14,022 bases of DNA from an uncultured bacterium (GCA_905215105.1 CAJMOI010000039.1:1-14022), one strand, 5' to 3'; shown: positions 1-8,031, counted from the stretch's first letter. Notes: generated from the letters alone by a model not told the origin. Translations and numbers: made by a program.

Positions 1-66
1 AAAGTGTTTTTTCAATTAAAATCGAAGGAATGGATGTTTTCGCCCTTGATTTTTTAACGAGTATTT

Positions 67-95
67 TTGTAAAAGGTGCCGGAGTGTGGTATACT
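67..95 (+). promoter_or_regulatory. uvrB distal promoter P1 (sigma-A type, extended -10)
   Basis: A -35-like TTGTAA at 67-72 is followed after exactly 17 bases by TATACT at 90-95. The -10 is preceded by TGG (87-89), which gives the extended -10 signature. Transcription would start near 102, about 110 bases before uvrB. The -10 neighbourhood GTGTGGTATACTGT is almost the same as that of the rplU promoter. Assigned by pattern only. Confidence 0.5.
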
Positions 96-120
96 GTCAA
101 CAGAGAAATTCATTTGCCGA

Positions 121-149
121 TTGACAAATGTACCGGAAACGTGTAGGAT
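121..149 (+). promoter_or_regulatory. uvrB proximal promoter P2 (sigma-A type)
   Basis: A consensus -35 TTGACA at 121-126 and a 4/6 -10 TAGGAT at 144-149 are separated by 17 bases. The expected start near 156 falls inside the LexA-like box at 155-166, so a repressor bound there would block initiation from P2 and could obstruct transcription from P1. The -35 also overlaps the right side of a small inverted repeat, CATTTG (111-116) and CAAATG (125-130). Confidence 0.58.
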
Positions 150-154
150 AGAAG

Positions 155-166
155 AAACAAATGTTC
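155..166. promoter_or_regulatory. Putative LexA (SOS) operator upstream of uvrB
   Basis: AAACAAATGTTC at 155-166 differs by one base from the Gram-positive LexA core GAACNNNNGTTC. The right half continues as GTTCG, as in the longer Bacillus-type box. It covers the expected transcription start of P2, a normal place for a repressor site, and the downstream genes uvrB and uvrA are classic SOS targets. Motif and position are seen in the sequence; LexA control is inference. Confidence 0.55.
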
Positions 167-213
167 GTTTATGATTTTGAAAAATTGGGTGTACAGGATT
201 CAGGAGGACTGCT

Positions 214-2205
214 ATGAACGAAGAGAAACAACGGGACCGCTTTCAGCTGGTTTCTTCCTATCAGCCCACCGGCGACCAGCCCCAGGCCATTGCCCGACTG
301 GTGGAAGGACTGAACCGGGGCGACAAAGAACAGACGCTGCTGGGTGTAACCGGTTCCGGCAAGACCTTTACCATGGCAAATATTATCGCAGAGGTAAACC
401 GTCCCACGCTGGTGCTGGCCCACAATAAAACGCTGGCGGCCCAGCTGTGCTCCGAGTTCCGGGAGTTTTTCCCCAACAACGCCGTTGAATACTTTGTCTC
501 CTATTATGATTATTATCAGCCGGAAGCCTATATTGCCACAACGGATACTTATATAGAAAAGGATTCCGCTATCAATGATGAAATCGACAAGCTGCGCCAC
601 TCCGCCACCTCGGCCCTGTCTGAGCGGCGGGACGTGATTATTGTAGCCAGTGTTTCCTGTATCTACAGTTTGGGCGACCCTATCGATTACCGGACCATGG
701 TGATTTCCCTGCGCCCCGGTATGGAGAAGAGCCGGGACGATCTGCTGCGAAAGCTGGTGGAAATCCAGTACGAGCGCAACGACATCAATTTTACCCGAAA
801 CAAATTCCGCGTTCGGGGCGATGTGGTGGAGATTTTCCCCGCAGAATCCGATGACCGGGTAATCCGGGTGGAGTTTTTCGGGGACGAAATCGACCGGATT
901 ACAGAAGTGAACCCGCTGACCGGCGAGTTTAAGGCGGAACTGAAACACGCGGCCATCTATCCGGCTTCCCACTATATTGTTCCCCGGGAAAAAATGATGC
1001 AGGCCGTCAAGGAAATTGAATCGGAAATGGTGGAACGGGTCAAATATTTCAAAGAAAACGACAAGCTCATTGAAGCCCAGCGGATTGAGCAGCGAACCCA
1101 GTATGACATTGAAATGCTGACGGAAATCGGATTCTGTAAGGGCATCGAGAACTATTCCCGGGTGCTGTCCGGACGAAAGCCGGGAAGTGCTCCCTTTACT
1201 CTGATCGACTATTTCCCCGATGATTTCCTGCTCATGGTGGACGAGTCCCATGTGACGCTGCCCCAGGTGCGAGCCATGTATGCCGGAGACCGGGCGCGGA
1301 AAGAAGCGTTGATTGAATACGGGTTCCGGCTGCCCTCTGCTTATGATAACCGCCCCTTGAATTTTGAGGAGTTTTACAACCACATTCATCAGGCGATTTT
1401 TGTCAGTGCCACTCCGGGAGATCTGGAGCTGGAAAAATCGGTTCAGGTGGTGGAGCAGGTTATTCGTCCCACCGGTCTGCTGGACCCGGAAATTACCGTG
1501 AAACCCACAGAGGGACAGATCGATGATTTGATTTCTGAAATCAATCTCCGCACCGCCAAGGGCCAGCGGGTGCTGGTGACAACTTTGACCAAGAAAATGG
1601 CTGAAGATTTGACGGACTTTCTGGACAATATGGGGATTCGTGTGCGGTATATGCACCACGATGTGGATACAGTGGAGCGCATGGAGATTATCCGCGACCT
1701 GCGTCTGGGCGAATTTGATGTGCTCATCGGCATTAACCTGCTGCGGGAAGGTCTGGATATTCCCGAAGTGTCGCTGGTGGCCATTCTGGATGCGGATAAA
1801 GAGGGATTCCTGCGCAGTGAACGGTCTTTGATTCAGACTATCGGCCGTACTGCCCGAAACGCAGAGGGTACCGTCATTATGTATGCCGATTCCGTGACGC
1901 CGTCCATGGAAAACGCCATCCGGGAGACGCTGCGCCGCCGTGAAATCCAGATGAAGTACAACGAAGAACACGGCATCGTACCCCAGACCATTACGAAGAA
2001 AGTGGCGGATGTGCTGGAAATTTCCTCTCATAAGGAAGACGGCAAGGGGAAAGGAAAGAAAAAGAAGAGGAAACTTTCTGCGATTGAACGCCGCCAGGAG
2101 ATTGAAAAGCTGACGAAGGAAATGAAAGCCGCCGCCAAGCTGCTGGAATTCGAGCACGCCGCGTACTTGCGGGATAAGATCAAAGAACTGCAAGAAGGGA
2201 AATAA
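214..2205 (+). CDS. uvrB: Excinuclease ABC subunit B (UvrB)
   Basis: Damage-verifying helicase-like subunit of cytoplasmic nucleotide excision repair. It is loaded on DNA by UvrA and then recruits UvrC for incision. The 663-residue protein is full length for the family. Walker A GVTGSGKT is at residues 44-51. The tyrosine-rich beta-hairpin that grips one DNA strand lies at about 93-122 ([10 protein letters not shown]). The Walker B-like DESH is at 343-346, and SATPG follows at about 398-402. Motif VI reads QTIGRTARN, where most UvrB proteins have QTIGRAARN. A lysine-rich linker (about 608-621) precedes the C-terminal UVR coiled coil (about 623-660) that contacts UvrC. The ATG has an AGGAGG site at 202-207. 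uvrA follows after 32 bases, so the two are probably co-transcribed from the promoters at 67-149 under a LexA-like box. Confidence 0.98.
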   Translation: MNEEKQRDRFQLVSSYQPTGDQPQAIARLVEGLNRGDKEQTLLGVTGSGKTFTMANIIAEVNRPTLVLAHNKTLAAQLCSEFREFFPNNAVEYFVSYYDYYQPEAYIATTDTYIEKDSAINDEIDKLRHSATSALSERRDVIIVASVSCIYSLGDPIDYRTMVISLRPGMEKSRDDLLRKLVEIQYERNDINFTRNKFRVRGDVVEIFPAESDDRVIRVEFFGDEIDRITEVNPLTGEFKAELKHAAIYPASHYIVPREKMMQAVKEIESEMVERVKYFKENDKLIEAQRIEQRTQYDIEMLTEIGFCKGIENYSRVLSGRKPGSAPFTLIDYFPDDFLLMVDESHVTLPQVRAMYAGDRARKEALIEYGFRLPSAYDNRPLNFEEFYNHIHQAIFVSATPGDLELEKSVQVVEQVIRPTGLLDPEITVKPTEGQIDDLISEINLRTAKGQRVLVTTLTKKMAEDLTDFLDNMGIRVRYMHHDVDTVERMEIIRDLRLGEFDVLIGINLLREGLDIPEVSLVAILDADKEGFLRSERSLIQTIGRTARNAEGTVIMYADSVTPSMENAIRETLRRREIQMKYNEEHGIVPQTITKKVADVLEISSHKEDGKGKGKKKKRKLSAIERRQEIEKLTKEMKAAAKLLEFEHAAYLRDKIKELQEGK

Positions 2206-2237
2206 TCCCAATTTTCCATACAGGAGGAACCACAGGA

Positions 2238-5081
2238 ATGGATACCAAAAATCTGACGATTAAAGGGGCCAGAGAGCATAACCTGAAAAATATCAGCCTC
2301 TCCATCCCCAGAGATAAGCTGGTTGTTCTCACCGGCCTTTCCGGCTCGGGAAAATCTTCCCTTGCTTTTGATACCATCTATGCAGAGGGCCAGCGCCGCT
2401 ATGTGGAATCCCTTTCCTCCTATGCGCGGCAGTTTCTGGGCCAGATGGAAAAGCCCGACGTGGACTATATCGAAGGCCTTTCCCCGGCGATTTCCATTGA
2501 CCAGAAAACCACCTCGAAAAACCCCCGTTCCACCGTGGGTACGGTTACCGAAATTTACGACTACCTGCGTCTGCTCTATGCCCGGGTGGGTGTGCCCCAT
2601 TGCCCGGTTTGCGGACGGGAAATCAAGCAGCAGACCATTGACCAGATTGTGGATCAGGTGCTGGCACTGCCGGAAAAAACGAAAATTCAGGTCATGGCGC
2701 CGGTTGTCCGGGGCAGAAAGGGCGAACATGTCAAAGAGTTGGAGGCAGCCCGCAAAGGCGGCTTTGTCCGTGTGCGCGCCGACGGCATCCTCTATGACCT
2801 GTCGGAAAAAATCAAGCTGGAAAAAAATAAAAAGCATACTATCGAAATTGTGGTAGACCGTCTGGTCATCCGCCCTGATATCCGTTCCCGTCTGGCGGAC
2901 TCTCTGGAAACCGCCTCGTCTCTGGCGGGCGGATTGACCATCGTGAATGTGATGAAGCCGGAAGGGGAAGAGGATATCCTCTTTTCCCAGAACTACGCCT
3001 GCCCCGAACACGGCATCAGTGTGGAAGAGCTGTCGCCCCGCATGTTCTCCTTTAACAATCCCTTCGGCGCCTGCCCTAAGTGTACCGGTCTGGGCGTCTT
3101 TATGAAAATTGACCCCGATTTGATTATCCCCGACAAAAAGCTGTCTATCAATAAAGGCGGCCTCAAAGCCAGCGGCTGGGCCATGGAGGGCAGTACGATT
3201 GCCGCCATGTATATGAAGGGTCTGGCAAAGCACTTCGGCTTTTCGCTGGACACCCCCATTGGTGAACTGTCCCCGGAAATTGTGGATATCCTGCTGTACG
3301 GCAGCAAGGGTGAAAAGTTTGAAGTGGTGCGGGAAAATGAGTACGGCACCGGCAAATATAAGGTGGAATTTGAGGGTATCATCAACAATCTGGAACGCCG
3401 TTTCCGGGATACCCAGAGCAGCTGGATTAAAGAGGAAATCGAGAATTATATGAGCGCCATCCCCTGTGATGCCTGTCATGGGCAGCGACTGTCTCCGATC
3501 AGTCTGGCAGTCACAGTGGGCGGTCTGAATATCGCCCAGCTGTGTGATTTGTCTGTTTCCGATGCGCTGAATTTCTTCGAGCATCTGGAGCTTTCCGGCC
3601 GCGATGCCGCTATCGCCGCCACCATCCTGAAAGAAATCCGTTCCCGTCTGGGCTTTTTGAAAAGCGTGGGACTGGAATATCTCACCCTGTCCCGTTCTTC
3701 CGGCACGCTGTCCGGCGGCGAAAGCCAGCGAATTCGCCTGGCTACCCAAATCGGCTCCTCTCTGATGGGCGTGCTGTATATTCTGGACGAACCCAGCATC
3801 GGCCTGCACCAGCGGGACAACGACAAGCTGCTGGCAACCCTCAAGCACCTGCGTGATCTGGGCAATACCGTGCTGGTGGTGGAGCACGACGAGGACACCA
3901 TGCGTTCTGCCGACCATATCGTCGATATCGGCCCCGGCGCGGGTATTCACGGCGGAAATGTCATCTATAACGGCCCGGTATCCGGAATTCTGGATTGTGA
4001 GGAGTCCATTACCGGCCAGTACCTTTCCGGCCGCCGGAAAATCGAGATTCCCACCCAGCGCAGAAAGGGCAACGGCAAAAAGCTGAAAATCGTCGGCGCG
4101 GCGCAGAACAACCTGAAAAATATCTCGGTAGAAATCCCATTGGGAGACTTTGTCTGTGTGACCGGTGTTTCCGGTTCGGGCAAATCTTCGCTGATTAACG
4201 AGATTCTGTACAAGCATCTGGCCGCAGAGCTCAACGGGGCAAAGGGAAGGGCTGGTGCGCACAAGGCCATTAAGGGACTGGAGCATCTGGATAAGGTCAT
4301 CCAGATCAACCAGTCCCCCATCGGACGCACGCCCCGTTCCAACCCCGCCACCTATACCGGCGTTTTCACCGATATCCGTGAGCTGTTCGCCAGCACCCAG
4401 GAAGCCAAGCTGCGCGGCTTTACCTCGGGTCGGTTCTCCTTTAATGTGAAGGGCGGCCGCTGCGAAGCCTGTCAGGGCGACGGTATCCTGAAAATCGAAA
4501 TGCACTTCCTGCCCGATGTGTACGTTCCCTGTGATGTCTGCAAAGGCAAGCGGTACAACCGGGAGACGCTGGAAATCCATTATAAGGGCAAGACCATCCA
4601 CGATGTGCTGGAAATGACCGTGGAAGAGGGCGTGGAGTTCTTCTCTGCTGTGCCGAAAATTGCCCGGAAGCTGCAAACCTTGCAGGATGTGGGGCTTGGC
4701 TATATCAAAATTGGCCAGCCTGCTACGACCCTTTCCGGCGGCGAAGCCCAGCGGGTGAAGCTGGCAACAGAGCTGAGCAAGCGCGCCACCGGCCGCACCA
4801 TTTATATTCTGGACGAGCCCACCACCGGCCTGCACATTGCGGACGTGCACAAGCTGATTCAGGTGCTGCAAAAGCTGGTGGACGCCGGGAATACCGTGCT
4901 GGTTATTGAGCACAATCTGGATTTGATTAAAACGGCGGATTATCTCATTGACCTTGGCCCCGAAGGCGGCGACCGCGGCGGCGAAATTGTGGCCTGCGGC
5001 ACACCGGAGCAGGTGGCCCAGGTGGAGGGCTCTTATACCGGCCAATATCTGAAAAAGGTGCTGGTACAGCCGGAAAAGTGA
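2238..5081 (+). CDS. uvrA: Excinuclease ABC subunit A (UvrA)
   Basis: ABC-type ATPase that scans DNA for lesions and delivers UvrB. At 947 residues it has the full duplicated architecture. ATPase half one has Walker A GLSGSGKS (33-40), signature LSGGESQR (491-498) and Walker B YILDEP (514-519). Half two has Walker A GVSGSGKS (643-650), LSGGEAQR (832-839) and YILDEP (856-861). Three zinc modules can be proposed: C122/C125 with C410/C413; C255/H258 with C279/C282; and C742/C745 with C765/C768, the damage-binding finger. In the second module one expected cysteine is a histidine (CPEH), which could still bind zinc. AGGAGG at 2222-2227 sits 10 bases before the ATG. The 32-base gap after uvrB has no promoter, so a uvrBA operon is likely. 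No clear terminator follows. Confidence 0.98.
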   Translation: MDTKNLTIKGAREHNLKNISLSIPRDKLVVLTGLSGSGKSSLAFDTIYAEGQRRYVESLSSYARQFLGQMEKPDVDYIEGLSPAISIDQKTTSKNPRSTVGTVTEIYDYLRLLYARVGVPHCPVCGREIKQQTIDQIVDQVLALPEKTKIQVMAPVVRGRKGEHVKELEAARKGGFVRVRADGILYDLSEKIKLEKNKKHTIEIVVDRLVIRPDIRSRLADSLETASSLAGGLTIVNVMKPEGEEDILFSQNYACPEHGISVEELSPRMFSFNNPFGACPKCTGLGVFMKIDPDLIIPDKKLSINKGGLKASGWAMEGSTIAAMYMKGLAKHFGFSLDTPIGELSPEIVDILLYGSKGEKFEVVRENEYGTGKYKVEFEGIINNLERRFRDTQSSWIKEEIENYMSAIPCDACHGQRLSPISLAVTVGGLNIAQLCDLSVSDALNFFEHLELSGRDAAIAATILKEIRSRLGFLKSVGLEYLTLSRSSGTLSGGESQRIRLATQIGSSLMGVLYILDEPSIGLHQRDNDKLLATLKHLRDLGNTVLVVEHDEDTMRSADHIVDIGPGAGIHGGNVIYNGPVSGILDCEESITGQYLSGRRKIEIPTQRRKGNGKKLKIVGAAQNNLKNISVEIPLGDFVCVTGVSGSGKSSLINEILYKHLAAELNGAKGRAGAHKAIKGLEHLDKVIQINQSPIGRTPRSNPATYTGVFTDIRELFASTQEAKLRGFTSGRFSFNVKGGRCEACQGDGILKIEMHFLPDVYVPCDVCKGKRYNRETLEIHYKGKTIHDVLEMTVEEGVEFFSAVPKIARKLQTLQDVGLGYIKIGQPATTLSGGEAQRVKLATELSKRATGRTIYILDEPTTGLHIADVHKLIQVLQKLVDAGNTVLVIEHNLDLIKTADYLIDLGPEGGDRGGEIVACGTPEQVAQVEGSYTGQYLKKVLVQPEK

Positions 5082-5123
5082 GGGAAACCGGGAAAAATCC
5101 GCAGTTTTGTGCGCTTTTACCCA

Positions 5124-5152
5124 TTGACAAATTTGACACGGTGTGGTATCCT
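5124..5152 (+). promoter_or_regulatory. rplU operon promoter
   Basis: A consensus -35 TTGACA at 5124-5129 and the -10 TATCCT at 5147-5152 are 17 bases apart, with TGG just before the -10 (extended -10). A second TTGACA at 5133-5138 is too close to this -10 to serve it. The start is expected near 5159, giving a leader of about 79 nt before rplU. Confidence 0.72.
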
Positions 5153-5157
5153 GTTTA

Positions 5158-5237
5158 AGCCGCATATTACGGGCTGAAAGAGGACTTGCTCCCGCCTGTG
5201 AATAGCGAGTTTAGAGAAAAGGCAGGGCCTTCGATTC
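5158..5237 (+). promoter_or_regulatory. Structured rplU 5' leader (candidate L21 leader)
   Basis: The leader can form a small hairpin AGCC (5158-5161) with GGCT (5172-5175). A second stem is CTTGCT (5185-5190) with AGCGAG (5204-5209), with one G-U pair and extendable at its base. Loop bases 5191-5197 (CCCGCCT) can pair with 5220-5227 (AGGCAGGG) around one bulged A, which would make an H-type pseudoknot covering the purine-rich stretch before the ATG. There is no strong Shine-Dalgarno sequence here, unlike most neighbours. Position matches the known Firmicutes L21 leader (Rfam L21_leader), but membership was not tested. Confidence 0.55.
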
Positions 5238-5546
5238 ATGTTTGCAATTATTGAAACCGGCGGCAAGCAGTACAAAGTACAGTACGGCGACGTAATCTAT
5301 GTCGAGAAGCTTGCAGCAGAAGAGAACTCCACCGTTGATTTCCAGGTTGTCGCCATTTGCGGCGAGGACGGCCTGAAGGTCGGCAAGCCCTATGTTGAGG
5401 GTGCAACCGTTACCGGCAAGGTGCTGAAAAACGGCAAGGCAAAGAAGATCACAGTGTTTACTTACAAGCCCAAGAAGGGTGAGAAGCGCAAGATGGGCCA
5501 CAGACAGCCCTACACCAAGGTGCAGATCGAGGAAGTCAAGGCGTAA
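5238..5546 (+). CDS. rplU: 50S ribosomal protein L21
   Basis: Large-subunit protein that binds 23S rRNA. The 102-residue product begins with [13 protein letters not shown], the family's N-terminal signature. The basic C-terminal region contains [18 protein letters not shown], which includes the conserved K-x-(K/R)-x-GHRQ-x-YT pattern. Length is exactly typical. It opens the conserved rplU-prp-rpmA operon, with prp starting 3 bases after the stop. The start codon lacks a well-placed strong ribosome binding site: the nearest purine run is AAAGGCAGGG at 5218-5227. This fits translation being controlled through the upstream leader structure. Expression probably comes from the promoter at 5124-5152 and ends at the terminator after rpmA. 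Confidence 0.98.
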   Translation: MFAIIETGGKQYKVQYGDVIYVEKLAAEENSTVDFQVVAICGEDGLKVGKPYVEGATVTGKVLKNGKAKKITVFTYKPKKGEKRKMGHRQPYTKVQIEEVKA

Positions 5547-5549
5547 GCC

Positions 5550-5873
5550 ATGATTTACGCGGACTTTTTGGTCTTATCCGACGGCCGTCTGGCGGGTTTT
5601 TCCCTCAGCGGCCACGCAGAAGCCGGTGAACCGGGCGAAGACATTGTGTGTGCGGCGGTTTCCTCCGCTGCGTATCTCATTGCCAATACCATTACCGAAA
5701 TTCTGCACGTCCCGGCTGAAATCAGCGAGGACGACGGCGAAATGCGGCTTCGCATCTGCGAGGAAAAGTATCTTTCCCCGTGCCGTGACTGTTTGGCCGG
5801 ATTCCGTCTGCATATGACGTGTCTGGAAGAACAGTATCCCGATAACATCAGTGTTCATTATTTGGAGGTGTAA
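5550..5873 (+). CDS. prp: Ribosomal-processing cysteine protease Prp
   Basis: The Prp family (YsxB-like) removes the N-terminal extension of ribosomal protein L27 in Firmicutes and relatives, a step needed for functional 50S subunits. The 107-residue product shows the catalytic pair: H22 in SGHAEAG and C34 in DIVCAAVS, the same spacing as in the characterised staphylococcal enzyme. It lies between rplU (3-base gap) and its substrate gene rpmA (2-base gap). The rpmA ribosome binding site GGAGGTG is inside the last codons of prp, so translation of the two is likely coupled. The substrate extension is visible in the neighbouring L27. Older annotations call this family a hypothetical or DUF464 protein. 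Confidence 0.95.
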   Translation: MIYADFLVLSDGRLAGFSLSGHAEAGEPGEDIVCAAVSSAAYLIANTITEILHVPAEISEDDGEMRLRICEEKYLSPCRDCLAGFRLHMTCLEEQYPDNISVHYLEV

Positions 5874-5875
5874 GT

Positions 5876-6160
5876 ATGCTGAAGATCAACATCCAGCTGT
5901 TCGCTCATAAAAAAGGTATGGGTTCCACCAAGAACGGCCGTGACTCCGAGTCCAAGCGTCTTGGCGTGAAGCGCGCTGACGGTCAGTTTGTTCTGGCCGG
6001 CAACATTCTCGTGAAGCAGCGCGGCACTCACATCCATCCCGGTGAGAACGTGGGCAGAGGTTCCGACGACTCCCTGTTCGCTCTGATTGACGGTACCGTC
6101 AAGTTCGAGCGTATGGGCCGCGACCGCAAGAGAGTCAGCGTGTACAGCGTCGAGCAGTAA
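5876..6160 (+). CDS. rpmA: 50S ribosomal protein L27 with cleavable N-terminal extension
   Basis: L27 reaches towards the peptidyl transferase centre with its N-terminal tail. The 94-residue precursor starts [14 protein letters not shown]. The first nine residues match the Firmicutes extension that Prp cuts after phenylalanine, which would leave mature L27 starting at A10. Family core motifs follow: [25 protein letters not shown] and the [17 protein letters not shown] region. GGAGGTG at 5864-5870 lies within the end of prp. This is the last gene of the rplU operon; an intrinsic terminator begins 12 bases after the stop. The cleavage site is inferred from the family, not shown here. Confidence 0.98.
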   Translation: MLKINIQLFAHKKGMGSTKNGRDSESKRLGVKRADGQFVLAGNILVKQRGTHIHPGENVGRGSDDSLFALIDGTVKFERMGRDRKRVSVYSVEQ

Positions 6161-6171
6161 TTTAAAACATG

Positions 6172-6206
6172 AAAATCCCGGGACAGCAATGGCCCGGGAT
6201 TTTTTT
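6172..6206 (+). terminator. Intrinsic terminator of the rplU-prp-rpmA operon
   Basis: AAAATCCCGGG (6172-6182) pairs perfectly with CCCGGGATTTT (6193-6203), an 11-bp stem with a 10-base loop. The T tract runs through 6206. This is a textbook Rho-independent terminator. A second T-rich stretch follows at 6209-6214. Confidence 0.9.
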
Positions 6207-6255
6207 GGTTTTTTCAAAAAACAGGAAAAACCGCGATAAAGGAGGCGGAAACCTT

Positions 6256-7527
6256 ATGTTTATCGATATTGCGAAAATCAAAATCAAGGCCGGCAGCGGC
6301 GGCAACGGCGCCGTTTCGTTCCGGCGTGAAAAATATGTGGCAGCCGGCGGCCCCGACGGCGGCGACGGCGGCAAGGGCGGCAACGTGGTGTTTCAGGTGG
6401 ACGACAACCTCTCCACCCTGGCCGATTTCCGGTACAAGCGGAAATATGCAGCTCAGAACGGTGAAAACGGCCGCGGGAACCGGTGCTTTGGCCGGGGCGG
6501 CGAAGACTGTGTCATCCGGGTTCCCCGCGGTACGCTGGTGAAGGACGCGGAAACTGGACGTCTGCTGGCGGATATGTCCGACGACGAGCCCCAGATTGTG
6601 GCCAAAGGCGGCCGCGGCGGTTGGGGAAACACCCATTTTGCCACGCCGACCCGTCAGGTGCCCCGTTTTGCAAAGCCCGGTACCCCCGGCGAAGAATTTG
6701 AAGTCCAGCTGGAGCTGAAACTGCTGGCAGACGTAGGTCTGGTGGGCTATCCCAATGTGGGCAAGTCCACGCTGGTGTCTGTTGTCAGCGAAGCCAAACC
6801 CAATATTGCCAACTATCATTTCACCACTCTGACTCCTGTGCTGGGCGTAGTGCGCATGGGCGAAGGCAGCTCCTTTGTCATGGCCGATATCCCCGGCCTG
6901 ATTGAAGGTGCAGGCGAAGGCGTGGGCCTAGGCCACCAGTTCCTGCGCCATGTGGAGCGCTGCCGCCTGCTGGTTCACATTGTGGATGTGGCGGGCAGTG
7001 AGGGCCGTGATCCAAAAGAGGATTTCGAGATCATCAACCGGGAGCTGGAAAAATTCAATCCGGAACTGGCCCAGCGCCCCATGCTGGTGGCCGGCAACAA
7101 ATGCGATCTTGCCACCGACGAGCAGATTGAGGAATTCCGGCAGTATGTAGAGGGGAAGGGCTACAGCTTCTTCCCGATCATGGCGGCCATCCGGTACGAT
7201 GTGGACCCGCTCCTGAAAAAAATCCAGGAAATGCTGCAAAGCCTGCCGCCGGTACGCCGGTTTGAAGCCGAGCCTGCACCCCAGGTGGAAGTGGAAACCA
7301 TGGAGAACACCCAGGTGCAGATTACCCGCCACGACAACGTGTTCATGGTGGAGGGCAAGTGGCTGCTGCAGCTCATCAACTCCGTCAACTTCGACGACTA
7401 CGAGTCCCTGCAATATTTCCAGCGTGTGCTCATCCAGACCGGCGTCATCGATGCCCTGCGGGAAGCCGGCTGTGAAGAAGGCGACACCGTCAGTATGTAT
7501 GATCTGGAATTTGACTTTGTGGAATAA
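6256..7527 (+). CDS. obgE: GTPase ObgE/CgtA, 50S assembly factor
   Basis: Obg binds the 50S subunit and links ribosome assembly to growth and stress state through GTP hydrolysis. The 423-residue protein has the glycine-rich Obg fold at about 1-157 (with AAGGPDGGDGGKGG). Its G domain carries G1 GYPNVGKS (164-171), a switch threonine region at about 187-193, G3 DIPG (211-214) and G4 NKCD (281-284). The C-terminal OCT domain spans about 345-423. The G5 region reads FPIMAAIRYD rather than the usual SA-x-x-x-x-G pattern. The ATG is preceded by AAAGGAGG at 6238-6245. An upstream in-frame codon at 6169 was rejected because it would translate the terminator. No promoter is evident after that terminator, so expression may depend on readthrough. 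Confidence 0.97.
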   Translation: MFIDIAKIKIKAGSGGNGAVSFRREKYVAAGGPDGGDGGKGGNVVFQVDDNLSTLADFRYKRKYAAQNGENGRGNRCFGRGGEDCVIRVPRGTLVKDAETGRLLADMSDDEPQIVAKGGRGGWGNTHFATPTRQVPRFAKPGTPGEEFEVQLELKLLADVGLVGYPNVGKSTLVSVVSEAKPNIANYHFTTLTPVLGVVRMGEGSSFVMADIPGLIEGAGEGVGLGHQFLRHVERCRLLVHIVDVAGSEGRDPKEDFEIINRELEKFNPELAQRPMLVAGNKCDLATDEQIEEFRQYVEGKGYSFFPIMAAIRYDVDPLLKKIQEMLQSLPPVRRFEAEPAPQVEVETMENTQVQITRHDNVFMVEGKWLLQLINSVNFDDYESLQYFQRVLIQTGVIDALREAGCEEGDTVSMYDLEFDFVE

Positions 7528-7539
7528 AGGAGCAGGGCT

Positions 7540-7935
7540 TTGGAACGTTTTTTGAACCAGGACTGTGACCCCCGCCAGCTGAGCCCGCTGACGCTGGCCT
7601 TTGTGGGCGATTGCGTTTTCGAGCTGTTTGTGCGGGAAGAGCTGGTGTGCCGCGGCAATTGCCCGGTGAAAAAGCTGCACCAGCGCTCCGTGGAACAGGT
7701 GTGCGCGGCGGCACAGGCGAATTTTTCCAAAAAGCTGTGGGACAGCCTGACGGAAGAGGAACAGCAGGTATACCAGCGGGGCCGCAATGCCCATGTGAAC
7801 CATGTGCCGAAAAACGCCTCGGTGGCGGATTACCACGCAGCTACCGCCTTTGAAGCACTGTTTGGGTTCCTGTATCTGGACGGACAGCTGGACCGGCTGC
7901 GGGAGTTGTTCCGGATTTGCATGGTGGAAGCATAA
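7540..7935 (+). CDS. mrnC: Mini-ribonuclease 3 (Mini-III)
   Basis: Compact RNase III-like enzyme without a double-stranded RNA-binding domain. In Bacillus it trims the ends of 23S rRNA precursor. The 131-residue protein has the first catalytic motif as AFVGDCVFELFVR with D24 (most relatives have GDA) and the second as FEALFGFLYL with E105. The conserved RGRNA segment lies between them. The start is TTG at 7540, chosen because AAAGGAG at 7526-7532 lies 7 bases upstream and the product then has normal family length. It sits 12 bases after obgE, so the two are almost certainly co-transcribed, next to other 50S maturation genes. Function is inferred from family. Confidence 0.93.
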   Translation: MERFLNQDCDPRQLSPLTLAFVGDCVFELFVREELVCRGNCPVKKLHQRSVEQVCAAAQANFSKKLWDSLTEEEQQVYQRGRNAHVNHVPKNASVADYHAATAFEALFGFLYLDGQLDRLRELFRICMVEA

Positions 7936-7982
7936 GCCATTTTGAACCGGAACGCCGAAGACAAAAGAGTGTTTGACAATCT

Positions 7983-8012
7983 GGGCAAAACCATCCGGTT
8001 TTGCCCTTTGTT
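7983..8012 (+). terminator. Hairpin before rnhB, possible weak terminator or attenuator
   Basis: GGGCAAAACC (7983-7992) and GGTTTTGCCC (7997-8006) form a perfect 10-bp stem with an ATCC loop, followed by TTTGTT (8007-8012). The stem is strong but the T tract is interrupted, and it ends only 25 bases before the rnhB start. An upstream segment GAACCGGA (7944-7951) could pair with 7994-8001, which would compete with the hairpin. Confidence 0.55.
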
Positions 8013-8031
8013 ATGGAAGAGGATGAAAAAC

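Noticed and set aside
1..57. Open frame from the window edge to a stop at 55-57, possibly the end of an upstream gene
   Set aside because: Only 18 codons in an AT-rich stretch with no recognisable sequence; could be chance.
2028..5165. Very long antisense open frame opposite uvrA (over 1000 codons), with similar ones opposite uvrB, thrC and tig
   Set aside because: They mirror strongly conserved sense genes whose codon bias leaves few antisense stops. Their translations show no recognisable domains, and no antisense promoter or ribosome binding site supports them.
6169..6255. Upstream in-frame start for obgE
   Set aside because: It would translate the rpmA terminator; the ATG at 6256 has a strong binding site and the conserved Obg N-terminus.
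7973..8001. TTGACA at 7973-7978 as a promoter for rnhB
   Set aside because: No -10-like hexamer lies 16-18 bases downstream; that position is within the hairpin stem.
7942..8031. Upstream in-frame TTG start for rnhB
   Set aside because: It would place the hairpin inside the gene and add a tail absent from the family; the ATG at 8032 has a well-spaced ribosome binding site.
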